Shown: positions 1 to 7,500, counted from the stretch's first letter. The stretch: DNA of 8,779 bases from Chitinophagaceae bacterium (GCA_025455245.1 JALOMX010000060.1:1-8779); one strand, 5' to 3'. Notes: generated by a model not told the origin, from the sequence alone. Translations and numbers: made by a program.

Positions 1-2
1 AC

Positions 3-47
3 AAGGGTCGTCTCAAGGTTTTCTTTGAAAATTACCATAATGTTTAA
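3..47 (+). CDS. Possible C-terminal tail of an upstream gene (partial)
   Basis: One forward frame is open from the window edge to a TAA at 45-47 and reads KGRLKVFFENYHNV. The alternation of charged and hydrophobic residues is protein-like, and the stop falls before a good promoter at 114-143, which fits a gene ending here. The piece is far too short to identify. Two competing readings exist: frame 1 stays open to a TAA at 67-69, and the minus strand has an ATG at 38-36 that stays open to the edge (MVIFKENLETTL). I cannot decide between them from the window alone. Confidence 0.25.
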   Translation, partial: KGRLKVFFENYHNV

Positions 48-113
48 GCAGGCAAAAGTTATCCCTTAAAAACAATCGGTCCATAAAATCCTGAAAACTA
101 AAGGCAAACCTGA

Positions 114-143
114 TTGACCTTGGTTCCACTTCGTTTAACTTTG
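114..143 (+). promoter_or_regulatory. Bacteroidota-type promoter for the mltG operon
   Basis: TTG at 114-116 is followed after 19 bases by TAACTTTG at 136-143, an exact match to the Bacteroidota -7 consensus TAnnTTTG with a spacing in the usual range. Transcription would start near 148-151 and leave a leader of about 100 bases before the mltG ATG. This is the best promoter match upstream of mltG. Confidence 0.65.
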
Positions 144-206
144 TTTTTTCAGAAACTTATTCCAATTGCTGATATCCAATAAGATTATTTGAAATTATGA
201 TGATTT

Positions 207-240
207 TCCTGACATGCTGCATTTTAACAGCGGTACAGGA
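207..240 (+). promoter_or_regulatory. Interrupted hairpin just upstream of mltG
   Basis: TCCTG (207-211) pairs with CAGGA (236-240), and GCTG (216-219) pairs with CAGC (228-231). The two stems are separated by a symmetric 4x4 internal loop (212-215 against 232-235) and closed by an 8-base loop (220-227). It lies inside the predicted leader and ends 12 bases before the start codon, where it could affect translation or serve as a binding site. No run of T follows, so it is not a terminator. A role is inference only. Confidence 0.35.
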
Positions 241-252
241 TGAAAAAAATGT

Positions 253-1338
253 ATGAAAAAACTATTAGTCTTTGCCATTATAAGCATCGTTGCAATCCTG
301 ATGGCGATTGCCTATTTCCGTTTCCTCTCGCCTGCTAACCGTATTCAGGGAAAAGAAAGGATGATTTATATTCCCTCCGTTGATGCCAATAGGGAGACAG
401 TTCTGTCCATTCTTGCAAAAGACAGTATTGTAAAAAATCCTGAACATTTTGATTGGCTTGCGGATAAAATGAAGTATTGGGAAAGTATCAAACCGGGCCG
501 CTATGCTATTTCGAAAGACATGAACGTCAGAGAAATAGTTTTTCTTTTGCGCAGCGGAAGGCAAACACCCGTAAGGCTTGTCATCAACAAATTACGTCTT
601 CCAAAAGACCTGGTAAAAGTTCTCGACAGGGCAATCGAAGCAGACTCTGCTTCCATTATGGTATTTATCCAAAATAGAGATTCCCTGAAAAATTTTGGAG
701 TGACCGACACAAGCCTTTTTTCAAATATTATTCCGGATACTTATGAAGTTTTATGGACATGGCCTGTACAAAAAGTACTCACCAAACTGTTGGATGAAAG
801 AGAGCGGTGGTGGAATAAAAATGACAGAAAAGCCAAAGCAGATGCCTTAGGACTTACAAAAGACGAAGTTCATATCCTGGCAAGTATTGTAGAAGAAGAA
901 ACCAATAAAAAAGATGAAAAGCCTACAGTTGCGAGTGTTTATTTAAACCGGCTGAAAAGGGGAATGCCTTTGCAGGCAGATCCGACCGTCCGCTTTGCCA
1001 TGAAGGATTTTACAAGCAACCGGGTACTGTACGCCCATTTAAAAACCCCATCACCTTATAATACCTATGTAAACAGAGGGCTGCCTCCGGGGCCGATTTG
1101 TACTCCTTCTCCCGTTACCCTTGATGCGGTTCTGAATGCCCCTGAAACAGACTATATCTTTTTTGTGGCCAATGCCGATTTAATGGGAGGGCATACCTTT
1201 ACAACCAACCTTACGGATCATAATCGCGCAGCAAAGGTTTACCAGGATTCGCTTTCTGCGTGGCTAAAACGAAAAGCGATAAAAGAAAAGGCCAAAAAAG
1301 ACAGTATGGAAAAGGCCGGCAAAAACACCGACAAGTGA
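253..1338 (+). CDS. mltG: Endolytic murein transglycosylase MltG (YceG-like)
   Basis: This inner-membrane lytic transglycosylase cuts newly made peptidoglycan strands in the periplasm and so sets glycan chain length. The 361-residue product has a lysine-tipped N terminus and one membrane anchor (about 4-22), a LysM-like region (about 38-105, including KPGRYAI) and the YceG catalytic domain (about 105-335). The signature ASIVEEET spans 210-217, and E214 matches the catalytic Glu of E. coli MltG (E218). Also conserved are LNRLKRGMPLQADPTV (231-246), PSPYNTYVNRGLPPGPICTPS (266-286) and GGHTFTTNLTDHN (312-324). The tail after about 338 is lysine-rich and looks unstructured. The start is secure: an in-frame TGA lies at 241-243, and the ATGs at 240 and 249 are in another frame. 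No strong ribosome binding site is visible. The stop overlaps the next gene's GTG. Confidence 0.95.
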   Translation: MKKLLVFAIISIVAILMAIAYFRFLSPANRIQGKERMIYIPSVDANRETVLSILAKDSIVKNPEHFDWLADKMKYWESIKPGRYAISKDMNVREIVFLLRSGRQTPVRLVINKLRLPKDLVKVLDRAIEADSASIMVFIQNRDSLKNFGVTDTSLFSNIIPDTYEVLWTWPVQKVLTKLLDERERWWNKNDRKAKADALGLTKDEVHILASIVEEETNKKDEKPTVASVYLNRLKRGMPLQADPTVRFAMKDFTSNRVLYAHLKTPSPYNTYVNRGLPPGPICTPSPVTLDAVLNAPETDYIFFVANADLMGGHTFTTNLTDHNRAAKVYQDSLSAWLKRKAIKEKAKKDSMEKAGKNTDK

Positions 1339-2306
1339 ACAGGTTAGAACGCTTCATCATCAGGTTGCCCATCATCAGGCAGTTGCTTAAGTACAGCAAA
1401 AGGATTACCCTGCCGGGCTTTCAGGGAATGCCGGTATATGATGTAATGTTATTCTTTATTCAGCAGGTAAAAAAGATCGGGTTTAGTGAAAGATCAGCGG
1501 CCATTTCATTCAATATTCTGGTTGCCCTGCCTGCTGCCCTTATTTTTCTATGCACACTTGTACCCTATCTTCCCGAAGCCATTGAATTTGAAAAACAGTT
1601 ATTGGGCGCTGTTCGTGATGTATTGCAAAATGAAGAAACGTATCTGCTGGTTGAGGAAGTGATAAAAGACTTTTTCAATACCCAACGCAGCGGCCTTCTT
1701 TCCTTTAGTTTTCTGGCAGGTGTATTTTTTAGCAGCAATGCCATGATGGGCATCATGCACACTTTCGATCGCAGCTACTTTGAAGAAAGAAGCAGCAGGT
1801 TTATGGCCAAAAGGTGGACCGCGATTAAACTGACTTCATTGCTCATCCTGCTGATAATTGCATCGGTGCTGTTGCTGGCAACACAAGGCCCCATTAAAAC
1901 ACTGATTTTAAGGAAAATGGGCTGGGATAATGTTTTTTTCCGGTCTGTTATTGAATGGTCGCGTTGGGTAGTCATACTGATGGTAACTTATTTTACCATT
2001 GCCTTTATATACCGGTGGGGACCGGCCGTAAAAGTAAAATGGAGCCTCATTTCACCCGGTACCATTTTTGCCTCAGGCCTTGTTATCCTTACCACCTGGC
2101 TTTTTTCCCTGTGGGTCAACAATTTTGCCAATTACAATAAGGTTTATGGGTCCATCGGAACTGTACTGATCATCATGAACCTTGTTTACATTAATTCCCT
2201 GATCCTTCTTATAGGTTTTGAAATAAATGTGAGCATAACAGCGATTAAAGCGCAAAGCAAAAAGCGTCTTATGCAGGAAGATGCCGAAGACAAAATCCTT
2301 TTTTAA
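1335..2306 (+). CDS. YihY/virulence factor BrkB family inner-membrane protein
   Basis: This is a multi-pass inner-membrane protein of the YihY/BrkB family (long misnamed ribonuclease BN), whose biochemical role is unsettled. With the GTG start at 1335 it has 323 residues. The N terminus RLERFIIRLPIIRQLLKYSKRITLPGF is typical of Bacteroidota members. Membrane segments are expected near 57-79, 120-142, 165-184, 209-227, 241-262 and 275-298. Family marks include FSERSAAISFNILVALP (50-66) and the C-terminal YNKVYGSIGTVLIIMNLVYINSLILLIGFEIN (267-298). The ATG at 1260 would add 25 very basic residues that are only the mltG tail read in another frame. GTG at 1335 overlaps the mltG TGA as GTGA and leaves the conserved N terminus intact, so I prefer it. 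The next in-frame ATG would delete conserved residues. Translation is probably coupled to mltG. Confidence 0.9.
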   Translation: MNRLERFIIRLPIIRQLLKYSKRITLPGFQGMPVYDVMLFFIQQVKKIGFSERSAAISFNILVALPAALIFLCTLVPYLPEAIEFEKQLLGAVRDVLQNEETYLLVEEVIKDFFNTQRSGLLSFSFLAGVFFSSNAMMGIMHTFDRSYFEERSSRFMAKRWTAIKLTSLLILLIIASVLLLATQGPIKTLILRKMGWDNVFFRSVIEWSRWVVILMVTYFTIAFIYRWGPAVKVKWSLISPGTIFASGLVILTTWLFSLWVNNFANYNKVYGSIGTVLIIMNLVYINSLILLIGFEINVSITAIKAQSKKRLMQEDAEDKILF

Positions 2307-2317
2307 CATTTGAGGGT

Positions 2318-2347
2318 TTTGTGTGTTTCGTTAACAAACTAATTTTA
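2318..2347 (+). promoter_or_regulatory. Weak candidate promoter for the thioredoxin-like gene
   Basis: TTTG at 2318-2321 is followed after 18 bases by TAATTTTA at 2340-2347, which matches TAnnTTTG at every defined position but the last. It would start transcription near 2353, about 15 bases before the ATG at 2369. The match is imperfect and the gene could also be read through from mltG, since no terminator separates it from the YihY gene. Confidence 0.3.
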
Positions 2348-2368
2348 TCCCGTAAAAATTTTTATTCT

Positions 2369-2971
2369 ATGAAAAAACTGAGTGCTTTTTCGTTATTAGC
2401 TGCTTTAGCCCTTTTTAGTTTTATGCCTGCCGAGGTGCTTCAAATAGGTGCATCCATGCCAAAGGGTAATATAAAAATGAAAGATATTTCAGGCAAAGAA
2501 GTTTCCATTAAAGATGCCGAAGGCAAAAACGGAGTGCTTGTAATGTTCAGTTGTAATACATGTCCTTATGTTATCAAAAATCAGGAAAGGACAAATGAAA
2601 TTATGAGTTATGCCCTGAAGAACAATGTTGGGGTAATCATATTGAACAGCAATGAAGCCTATCGGGATAAGGATGACAGTTTTAACGAAATGCAGGCCTA
2701 TGCCAAGGCACAAGGATATAAGTGGTACTACACCGTGGATACAAACCATGAAATTGCCGATGCTTTTGGCGCTACCCGTACACCTGAACTTTTCTTGTTT
2801 GACAAGTCTGAGAAGTTGGTTTATCACGGCGCCATTGATGACAGCCCTGCCGATGCAGCAGCCGTTAAGCGCCATCATGCCAAAGTTGCTATTGACGAAT
2901 TGGTTTCAGGTAAAGATATCAGCGTTAAAACATCTAAGTCCATAGGCTGTACCATCAAGCGCAAATCTTAA
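2369..2971 (+). CDS. Secreted thioredoxin-fold protein (AhpC/TSA-redoxin type, C-N-T-C motif)
   Basis: The 200-residue product has an N-terminal signal sequence (KK then a hydrophobic stretch, about 4-19, likely cleaved near PAE), so it should act in the periplasm. The thioredoxin-like fold covers about 28-180. The active-site motif is FSCNTCPYV with C62 and C65. The cis-proline motif is RTPELFLF, and the C terminus SIGCTIKRKS (C194) is a recurring mark of this redoxin family. Members are usually annotated as thioredoxin family protein, with unknown partners. CxxC suggests thiol-disulfide exchange rather than peroxidase work. An in-frame ATG at 2321 would add MCFVNKLILSRKNFYS before the signal peptide; ATG 2369 puts the basic residues directly before the hydrophobic core and is preferred. 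The gene is 62 bases after the YihY gene and may have its own weak promoter. Confidence 0.88.
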   Translation: MKKLSAFSLLAALALFSFMPAEVLQIGASMPKGNIKMKDISGKEVSIKDAEGKNGVLVMFSCNTCPYVIKNQERTNEIMSYALKNNVGVIILNSNEAYRDKDDSFNEMQAYAKAQGYKWYYTVDTNHEIADAFGATRTPELFLFDKSEKLVYHGAIDDSPADAAAVKRHHAKVAIDELVSGKDISVKTSKSIGCTIKRKS

Positions 2972-2988
2972 AGTTCTTTTTAAGATTT
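2963..2988 (+). repeat. AT-rich inverted repeat overlapping a stop codon
   Basis: AAATCTTAAA (2963-2972) and TTTAAGATTT (2979-2988) are a perfect 10-base inverted repeat around the 6-base loop GTTCTT. It covers the TAA stop (2969-2971) of the thioredoxin-like gene. It could stabilise the mRNA 3' end or act as a weak secondary terminator, but no T run follows it. Confidence 0.5.
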
Positions 2989-2991
2989 ACA

Positions 2992-3010
2992 CCGGGTTCT
3001 TTTTAACCGG
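2992..3010 (+). repeat. Small GC-capped hairpin, second of a pair
   Basis: CCGG at 2992-2995 pairs with CCGG at 3007-3010, and after one bulged G (2996), TT (2997-2998) pairs with AA (3005-3006) around the loop CTTTTT. Its core GTTCTTTTTAA (2996-3006) is an exact 11-base copy of 2973-2983 in the preceding hairpin. The stem is short, so the structural claim is weak, but the direct repeat is plain. Confidence 0.35.
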
Positions 3011-3044
3011 ATAACTGGTCTTCGACAGATTTTAAAATGAATGA

Positions 3045-3088
3045 AAAAACAAAGGGTGCTTGCAAATCTATCTGCACCCTTTGTTTTT
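3045..3088. terminator. Strong bidirectional intrinsic terminator
   Basis: A perfect 15-base stem pairs 3045-3059 with 3074-3088 around a 14-base loop (3060-3073). The GC-bearing core is CAAAGGGTGC against GCACCCTTTG, and each outer arm is a run of A or T. Read forward it ends in five T, and read in reverse it also ends in a T run, so it works in both directions. It lies between two converging genes, 73 bases after the stop at 2971 and 63 bases after the minus-strand stop at 3152, and should end both transcripts. Confidence 0.9.
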
Positions 3089-3151
3089 ACATTTAAAGAT
3101 AGGTTTATGATTTACCTGTAAGAACAACCCAAAAGCAACCAATAAAACCCA

Positions 3152-3637
3152 TTAGAACGCCTTCTCAATTTCCTTCATCAATTGTTCAGCGCTCATTGAT
3201 TCTTCAATAAACTTTCTATACCCCTTTGCCGGATTAACAATCAATGTTGCCGGAATCACTCCGCTCCAATTCTTATCAATTATCGGGCAATAATAATCTG
3301 CATTGGTTTCATCAAACCAAAACAATTTTGCTTTATTCCAACCCTCTTTTGATTTGATATAATTACCAAGTTTTCCGTTATTGTACAGTTCACGTGTATC
3401 CTGACTTACAAGCCATAACTCTACACCTTTACTTTTTAGCTCCTCATACACTTTTAGAAAATGGGGGATTTCCTCAATGCAGGGTTTGCACCATGTACTC
3501 CAGAAATTGATAACCATTACCCCTTTCCCCGATTCATATGTCTTTACAAGATCAGGCGCCTTAATGCTTTTGATATCCTGCGCGTAACCATTATAAATAA
3601 AAAATAATACACATATAAAAGCAAGTATATTCTTCAT
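3152..3637 (-). CDS. TlpA-like periplasmic thiol-disulfide oxidoreductase
   Basis: The 161-residue product begins with a signal peptide (MKNILAFICVLFFIYNGYAQ, likely cut after A19), so it acts in the periplasm. A single thioredoxin domain follows (about 25-160). The active site is NFWSTWCKPC with C50 and C53, the classic WCxxC of TlpA/ResA-type proteins that reduce disulfides, for example during cytochrome c maturation or in repair of secreted proteins. The cis-proline is P129 in GVIPATLIV. An extra cysteine, C117, sits in DYYCPII. It is short for TlpA-like Bacteroidota proteins, having no N-terminal extra domain. It lies 57 bases downstream of the trmH-like gene on the same strand and may be cotranscribed, as no clear promoter was found in the gap. 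The partner and exact role are not readable here. Confidence 0.9.
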   Translation of the reverse strand: MKNILAFICVLFFIYNGYAQDIKSIKAPDLVKTYESGKGVMVINFWSTWCKPCIEEIPHFLKVYEELKSKGVELWLVSQDTRELYNNGKLGNYIKSKEGWNKAKLFWFDETNADYYCPIIDKNWSGVIPATLIVNPAKGYRKFIEESMSAEQLMKEIEKAF

Positions 3638-3694
3638 ATTTCCTCAAATTAAGATTTTCAAAGTTGCACCTTATTGTTGCAATACAAAAGTTAA

Positions 3695-4309
3695 TCAAGG
3701 TTTTTTCATCTTCTTTTCCCTGATGGATTTGTAGTCTGACCACTCAGCAAATAAATGGTTCATTTCATCTTCGGATAATGCAGGTTGGTTATAATGTCCG
3801 GCAAAAAATTTTTGTCTGAAAGCCTCATATAAGATTACCGCACAGGCAACAGATATATTAAGCGATTTCACCATGCCTGTTTGGGGGATATAAATGGAGC
3901 CGTCGCATTTTTTTACCACATCCGGAGAGCATCCGTTTTGCTCGTTGCCGAAAACAATAGCGACAGGTTTTGTAAAATCAAATTCAAAAACCGGGGTTGC
4001 ATCGGGTTGAAGATGGGCGGCAACTACCCTTCCAAATTTCTGCTTTAAAAACAAAATGCTTTCTTCCTGATCATGATGTTCTTCTGTTTTGATCCATTTC
4101 CATGTACCGGCGCTGCTCCTGAATCCTGTGAGATTGTGCGGCGGCTGTTGTGTATACAAAGTATGAATGGTTCCAATACCTACCGAATCACAGGTACGCA
4201 TTACGGCAGAAATATTGTGTGGATCAAATACATTTTCAAGTAAAATAGTGATATCCAGTTGTCTTTTTGAAAGTACATCCCTTATCCTGCTTGCTCTATT
4301 TTCATTCAT
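3695..4309 (-). CDS. trmH: SpoU-family tRNA 2'-O-methyltransferase, TrmH type
   Basis: This cytoplasmic SPOUT enzyme transfers a methyl group from S-adenosylmethionine to a ribose 2'-OH, most likely of G18 in the tRNA D-loop. The 204 residues show the three SpoU motifs. Motif 1 is ENVFDPHNISAVMRTCDSVGI (25-45), with N32 and the catalytic-type R38. Motif 2 is VAIVFGNEQNGCS (116-128), with E123. Motif 3 is IPQTGMVKSLNISVACAVILYEAFRQ (141-166), with the SAM-knot residues SLN. The order and wording (RQLDIT, DPHNISAVMRT, GMVKSLNISVA, LYEAFRQ..AGHY) follow E. coli TrmH closely from the N terminus. The C terminus is shorter than the 229 residues of E. coli TrmH. Other SpoU members cannot be fully excluded, but the Gm18 call is the best fit. 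The gene is divergent from susC across 198 bases. Confidence 0.88.
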   Translation of the reverse strand: MNENRASRIRDVLSKRQLDITILLENVFDPHNISAVMRTCDSVGIGTIHTLYTQQPPHNLTGFRSSAGTWKWIKTEEHHDQEESILFLKQKFGRVVAAHLQPDATPVFEFDFTKPVAIVFGNEQNGCSPDVVKKCDGSIYIPQTGMVKSLNISVACAVILYEAFRQKFFAGHYNQPALSEDEMNHLFAEWSDYKSIREKKMKKP

Positions 4310-4378
4310 AATTCAATACAGATTGGTAATTTATGCAAGTTTTTGAAAGAAAAAATCAAAATTCACCATTTAAAAAAC

Positions 4379-4419
4379 GCACCGTTAATAAAAAAACCGC
4401 AGAAAGTTGCACTGTTAAT
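4379..4419 (+). repeat. Paired GCAC(C/T)GTTAAT repeats, possible operator
   Basis: GCACCGTTAAT (4379-4389) and GCACTGTTAAT (4409-4419) differ at one base and start exactly 30 bases apart, close to three DNA turns. The second copy touches the -33 element of the susC promoter and lies between it and the -7 element, while the first lies just upstream. GTTAA of the second copy also faces TTAAC (4424-4428). This placement suits a regulator site, but no regulator gene is in view. Confidence 0.35.
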
Positions 4420-4439
4420 GGATTTAACAAGTACATTTG
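4407..4439 (+). promoter_or_regulatory. Bacteroidota-type promoter for susC-susD
   Basis: TTG at 4407-4409 is followed after 22 bases by TACATTTG at 4432-4439, an exact TAnnTTTG match. Transcription would start near 4444-4447, giving a leader of about 60 bases. The consensus match suggests the housekeeping sigma factor rather than a dedicated ECF sigma factor. Confidence 0.6.
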
Positions 4440-4507
4440 AATATAAATAAGCCGCCCCTCTGCAAAGAAAGGCTGCGAGATTAAAAAACTAATTAAAACG
4501 ACTACTT

Positions 4508-7500
4508 ATGAAGAGATTCTACCGGCTTTTGGTGGGCCTGTTTGTGATTTGCCCGGTATTTTGGGTCACCACATCCGGTCAGGCAATTGGCCAAACCGTT
4601 TCAGGTGTGGTTAAAGATGCCTCAACGGGCGAAGTACTTGAAGGTGCCACAGTTAAGGTTGTCGGGTCAAAGACCCAGGTAAAAACCGAAGCCAACGGTT
4701 CATTTACGGTTAGTGCTACTCAGGGACAAAAACTAACCATCACCATCGTAGGTTATGAAAGCCAGACAGTTACAGTTGGCTCCGGCGAATTGGTTATCAA
4801 CATGAAACAAGTTTCGAGTGAGCTTGATGAAGTGGTTGTTTCCATGGACATGAAAAGAAAGCCCAGGGAGCTTGGATTTTCAAACCAAAAACTAACAGGT
4901 ACCGAAATTCAGGAAACCCAGCGTGAAAACTTTATCAATTCGTTACAGGGAAGGATTGCAGGTGCTACCATTACCCCAACCAATGGTATGGCGGGAGCCT
5001 CTTCCACCATTGTACTCAGGGGTTTTAACTCGATAGCCCTTAGTAACCAGCCTCTTTTTGTGGTGGATGGTGTGGTAATGGACAATGAATCCATCAACCA
5101 AGCGGGAGGTGCTGCTACCACCGGCCTCGCAAGTGACCGGCCAAACCGTAACGATGACTATACCAACCGTATGGCCGACCTTAACCCTAATGATATTGAA
5201 AGTATTACAGTATTAAAGGGTCCTGAAGCTACAGCCCTTTATGGCAGCCAGGCCAGTTCGGGTGCCATTATCATTACCACCAAAAGGGCAAAACCAACCG
5301 GGCAGGTAAGGGTTAATTACGACAATAGTTTCCGTTTTTCTGAACTAACCAGGCTGCCTGATATTACCACCAAATGGGCCGGCGGCACCAATGGAACCCG
5401 CGAAAACAGCTTTACCTATTTTGGGCCTGCCCGCGGTCAGGATGAACCGACCTATGATAACATGGAGAACTTCTTCAGAACAGGTTTTGCGCAAACCCAT
5501 AACCTGAGCGCTGAATTTGGCAAGAAGAATGTCAGCTGGCGCCTTTCAGGTTCGTTTTTCGATCAGTCCGGCGTTGTTCCCAATAATGATTACACTAGAA
5601 CAAACCTTCGTTTAAGCAATGCAACCAAGATTGGTAAAATGCTTGAAATCGTTCCGGCGGTTAGTTATATCAATACAAAGTATACAAGACCCCGCAGGAG
5701 TGCCGGCGGCTATTTGCTGAACCTGCTGACATGGCCTGCAGACAATGATATCAGGAATTATCAGGGACCAAACGGCGAAAAGCTTGGGGTTTTTAACACC
5801 GTAGATCCGCAGGGTGAAACCGACAACCCACTTTGGAATGCGTTCAATAATGAGAGTTATGATGTAACCGATCGTTTTATGGCCACTCTTGGTGTAAACC
5901 TGAACCCTACCAAGTGGCTGAGTGTAAACGGCCGTTTTGGCTATGATACTTACACTACTGAAGGCTGGGGCTTTTACCACCCCCAATCATTTGTTATTAC
6001 CCTGCAAACCCGTGGTCAGCAGGACAATTATACCCGCAAATATTTTGGCTACAACCATACCATTACCACTACTGCAAAACACAGTATCGGTAAGTTCAAC
6101 GGACGCCTTATGGTGGGTACCATGTACCAGGATTATGAGCAGCAGATGTGGGCTGTCACCGGAAACAGGGTTGTAGATGTTACCAAAAGGGATTCAAACA
6201 ACACTGACCCGGCCACTCGCTTACGCCTGAACCGGAACATGATTGGCGAACCTAACCAAAGCATTAACCGCTCGGTGGCAGGCTTCTTCGAAGCAGCAAT
6301 CAACTATGACGAAAAAATTTATTTCACCTATAGTCATCGTTATGAATCATCGAGTGTAATGCCCGAAAAGTCGAGGAACTTTAATTATCCGGGTATGAGC
6401 CTGAGCTTCATTATGAGCGATCTGTTGAATATTGATCCCCAAAGAAAGATTCTTTCATTCTGGAAACTGAGGGGATCACTTGCCAATACAGCCCGTATGA
6501 GCAGCCCGTATCTCAATCAGCCCCGCTTTGAAAACCGCAACGGCAGCGGCGGAGGGTTTTCGTATGGGTTCTTTAACAACAACCCCGATCTTGTTCCTGA
6601 AATCCAGGAGACTTATGAGATCGGTACAGAATTCAGGTTTTTTAACGACAAACTGTCCATTGATGCTACCTACTACAATACTTTGTGTGACAGGCAGATC
6701 GTGGAAAACTTCCGCAGCAGTTACGGAACCGGTTTTGTGTTGAATACATTGAATGCAGCCACAACGCGTAATGAAGGGGTGGAATTGGTTATTGGCATTA
6801 CCCCCATCCAAAATAAAAACTTCAGATGGTCAATCCAACTGAACGGCAACAGGATGTGGAATGAGGTACTTTCCTTACCGGGCAATGTTCCGGAATTCTA
6901 TATTTCCGACACCTGGCTCTTTGGTAATACAAGGGGTGGATTGGTTGTTGGTGGTCCTACCACAAGCATCACTTCTACAGGATACCAACGCAACATCAAT
7001 GGCGATATCCTGATCAATCCTGCAAACGGGTTACCGCTTGTTGACCCCAACTTTACCGTTCAGGGCGACCGCAACCCCAACTTCACCCTCGGTATCAACA
7101 ACTCCTTCCGGTTCAAAAACTGGTCGTTCAATTTCTTATGGGATTACCGCAATGGCGGCGACATTTACAACGGTACCGACAACTTCCTGACTCAACGCGG
7201 ACGCAGTTTAATGACGGATGACCGCAAAACACCAATCGTTGTTCAGGGTGTATTGAACGATGGATTCCAAAACAGCGCTAATCCTACCAAAAATAATATT
7301 GCTATCCTTCCATATTTACAGCAGGATTATTACACTACCATGCCTCCTACTGCCTTCATTGAAAAGAACGTGGATTGGATGAGGCTTCGTGATATGACCC
7401 TTAGCTACACATTTGGAAGTAAGGTGATTAACAAAGTGAAGTTCGTTCGCAACCTCGGAGTATTTGTAACCGTAAATGACCTTGTACTGATTACCAACTA

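Larger units (their letters stand above)
4310..4507. other. Divergent intergenic region between trmH and susC
   Basis: This 198-base AT-rich stretch holds the start regions of two divergent genes. On the + side it has a good Bacteroidota promoter (4407-4439) and a pair of near-identical 11-base repeats. On the - side the best match to TAnnTTTG is imperfect (4364 down to 4357, GAATTTTG) and lacks a convincing -33 partner, so the trmH promoter is unresolved. No small gene was seen. Confidence 0.6.

Noticed and set aside
1260..1334. N-terminal extension of the YihY-family gene from the ATG at 1260
   Set aside because: It lies wholly inside mltG in another frame, encodes only a basic low-complexity stretch, and a GTG at the mltG stop gives the family-like N terminus.
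2321..2368. Upstream ATG start for the thioredoxin-like gene
   Set aside because: It would place 16 residues before a well-formed signal peptide that starts with MKK at 2369, and it overlaps the candidate promoter.
2489..2878. 129-residue open frame on the minus strand
   Set aside because: It lies inside the thioredoxin-like gene, antisense to it, and its translation shows no recognisable domain; it is a coding shadow.
3660..3669. AAAGTTGCAC repeated here and at 4403-4412
   Set aside because: A 10-base match is expected many times by chance in a window of this size, and the contexts differ.
3638..3694. Promoter for the TlpA-like gene in the gap after trmH
   Set aside because: The best minus-strand match (TTAATTTG at 3654-3647) has a mismatch, a poor -33 partner and would leave almost no leader; cotranscription with trmH is simpler.
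4450..4474. Possible leader hairpin AGCC...GGCT before susC
   Set aside because: Only four base pairs across a 17-base loop; too weak to call a riboswitch or attenuator.
5612..5986. Antisense open frame within susC (and a similar one at 6476-6811)
   Set aside because: Both are shadows of the susC reading frame, with no family-like motifs.
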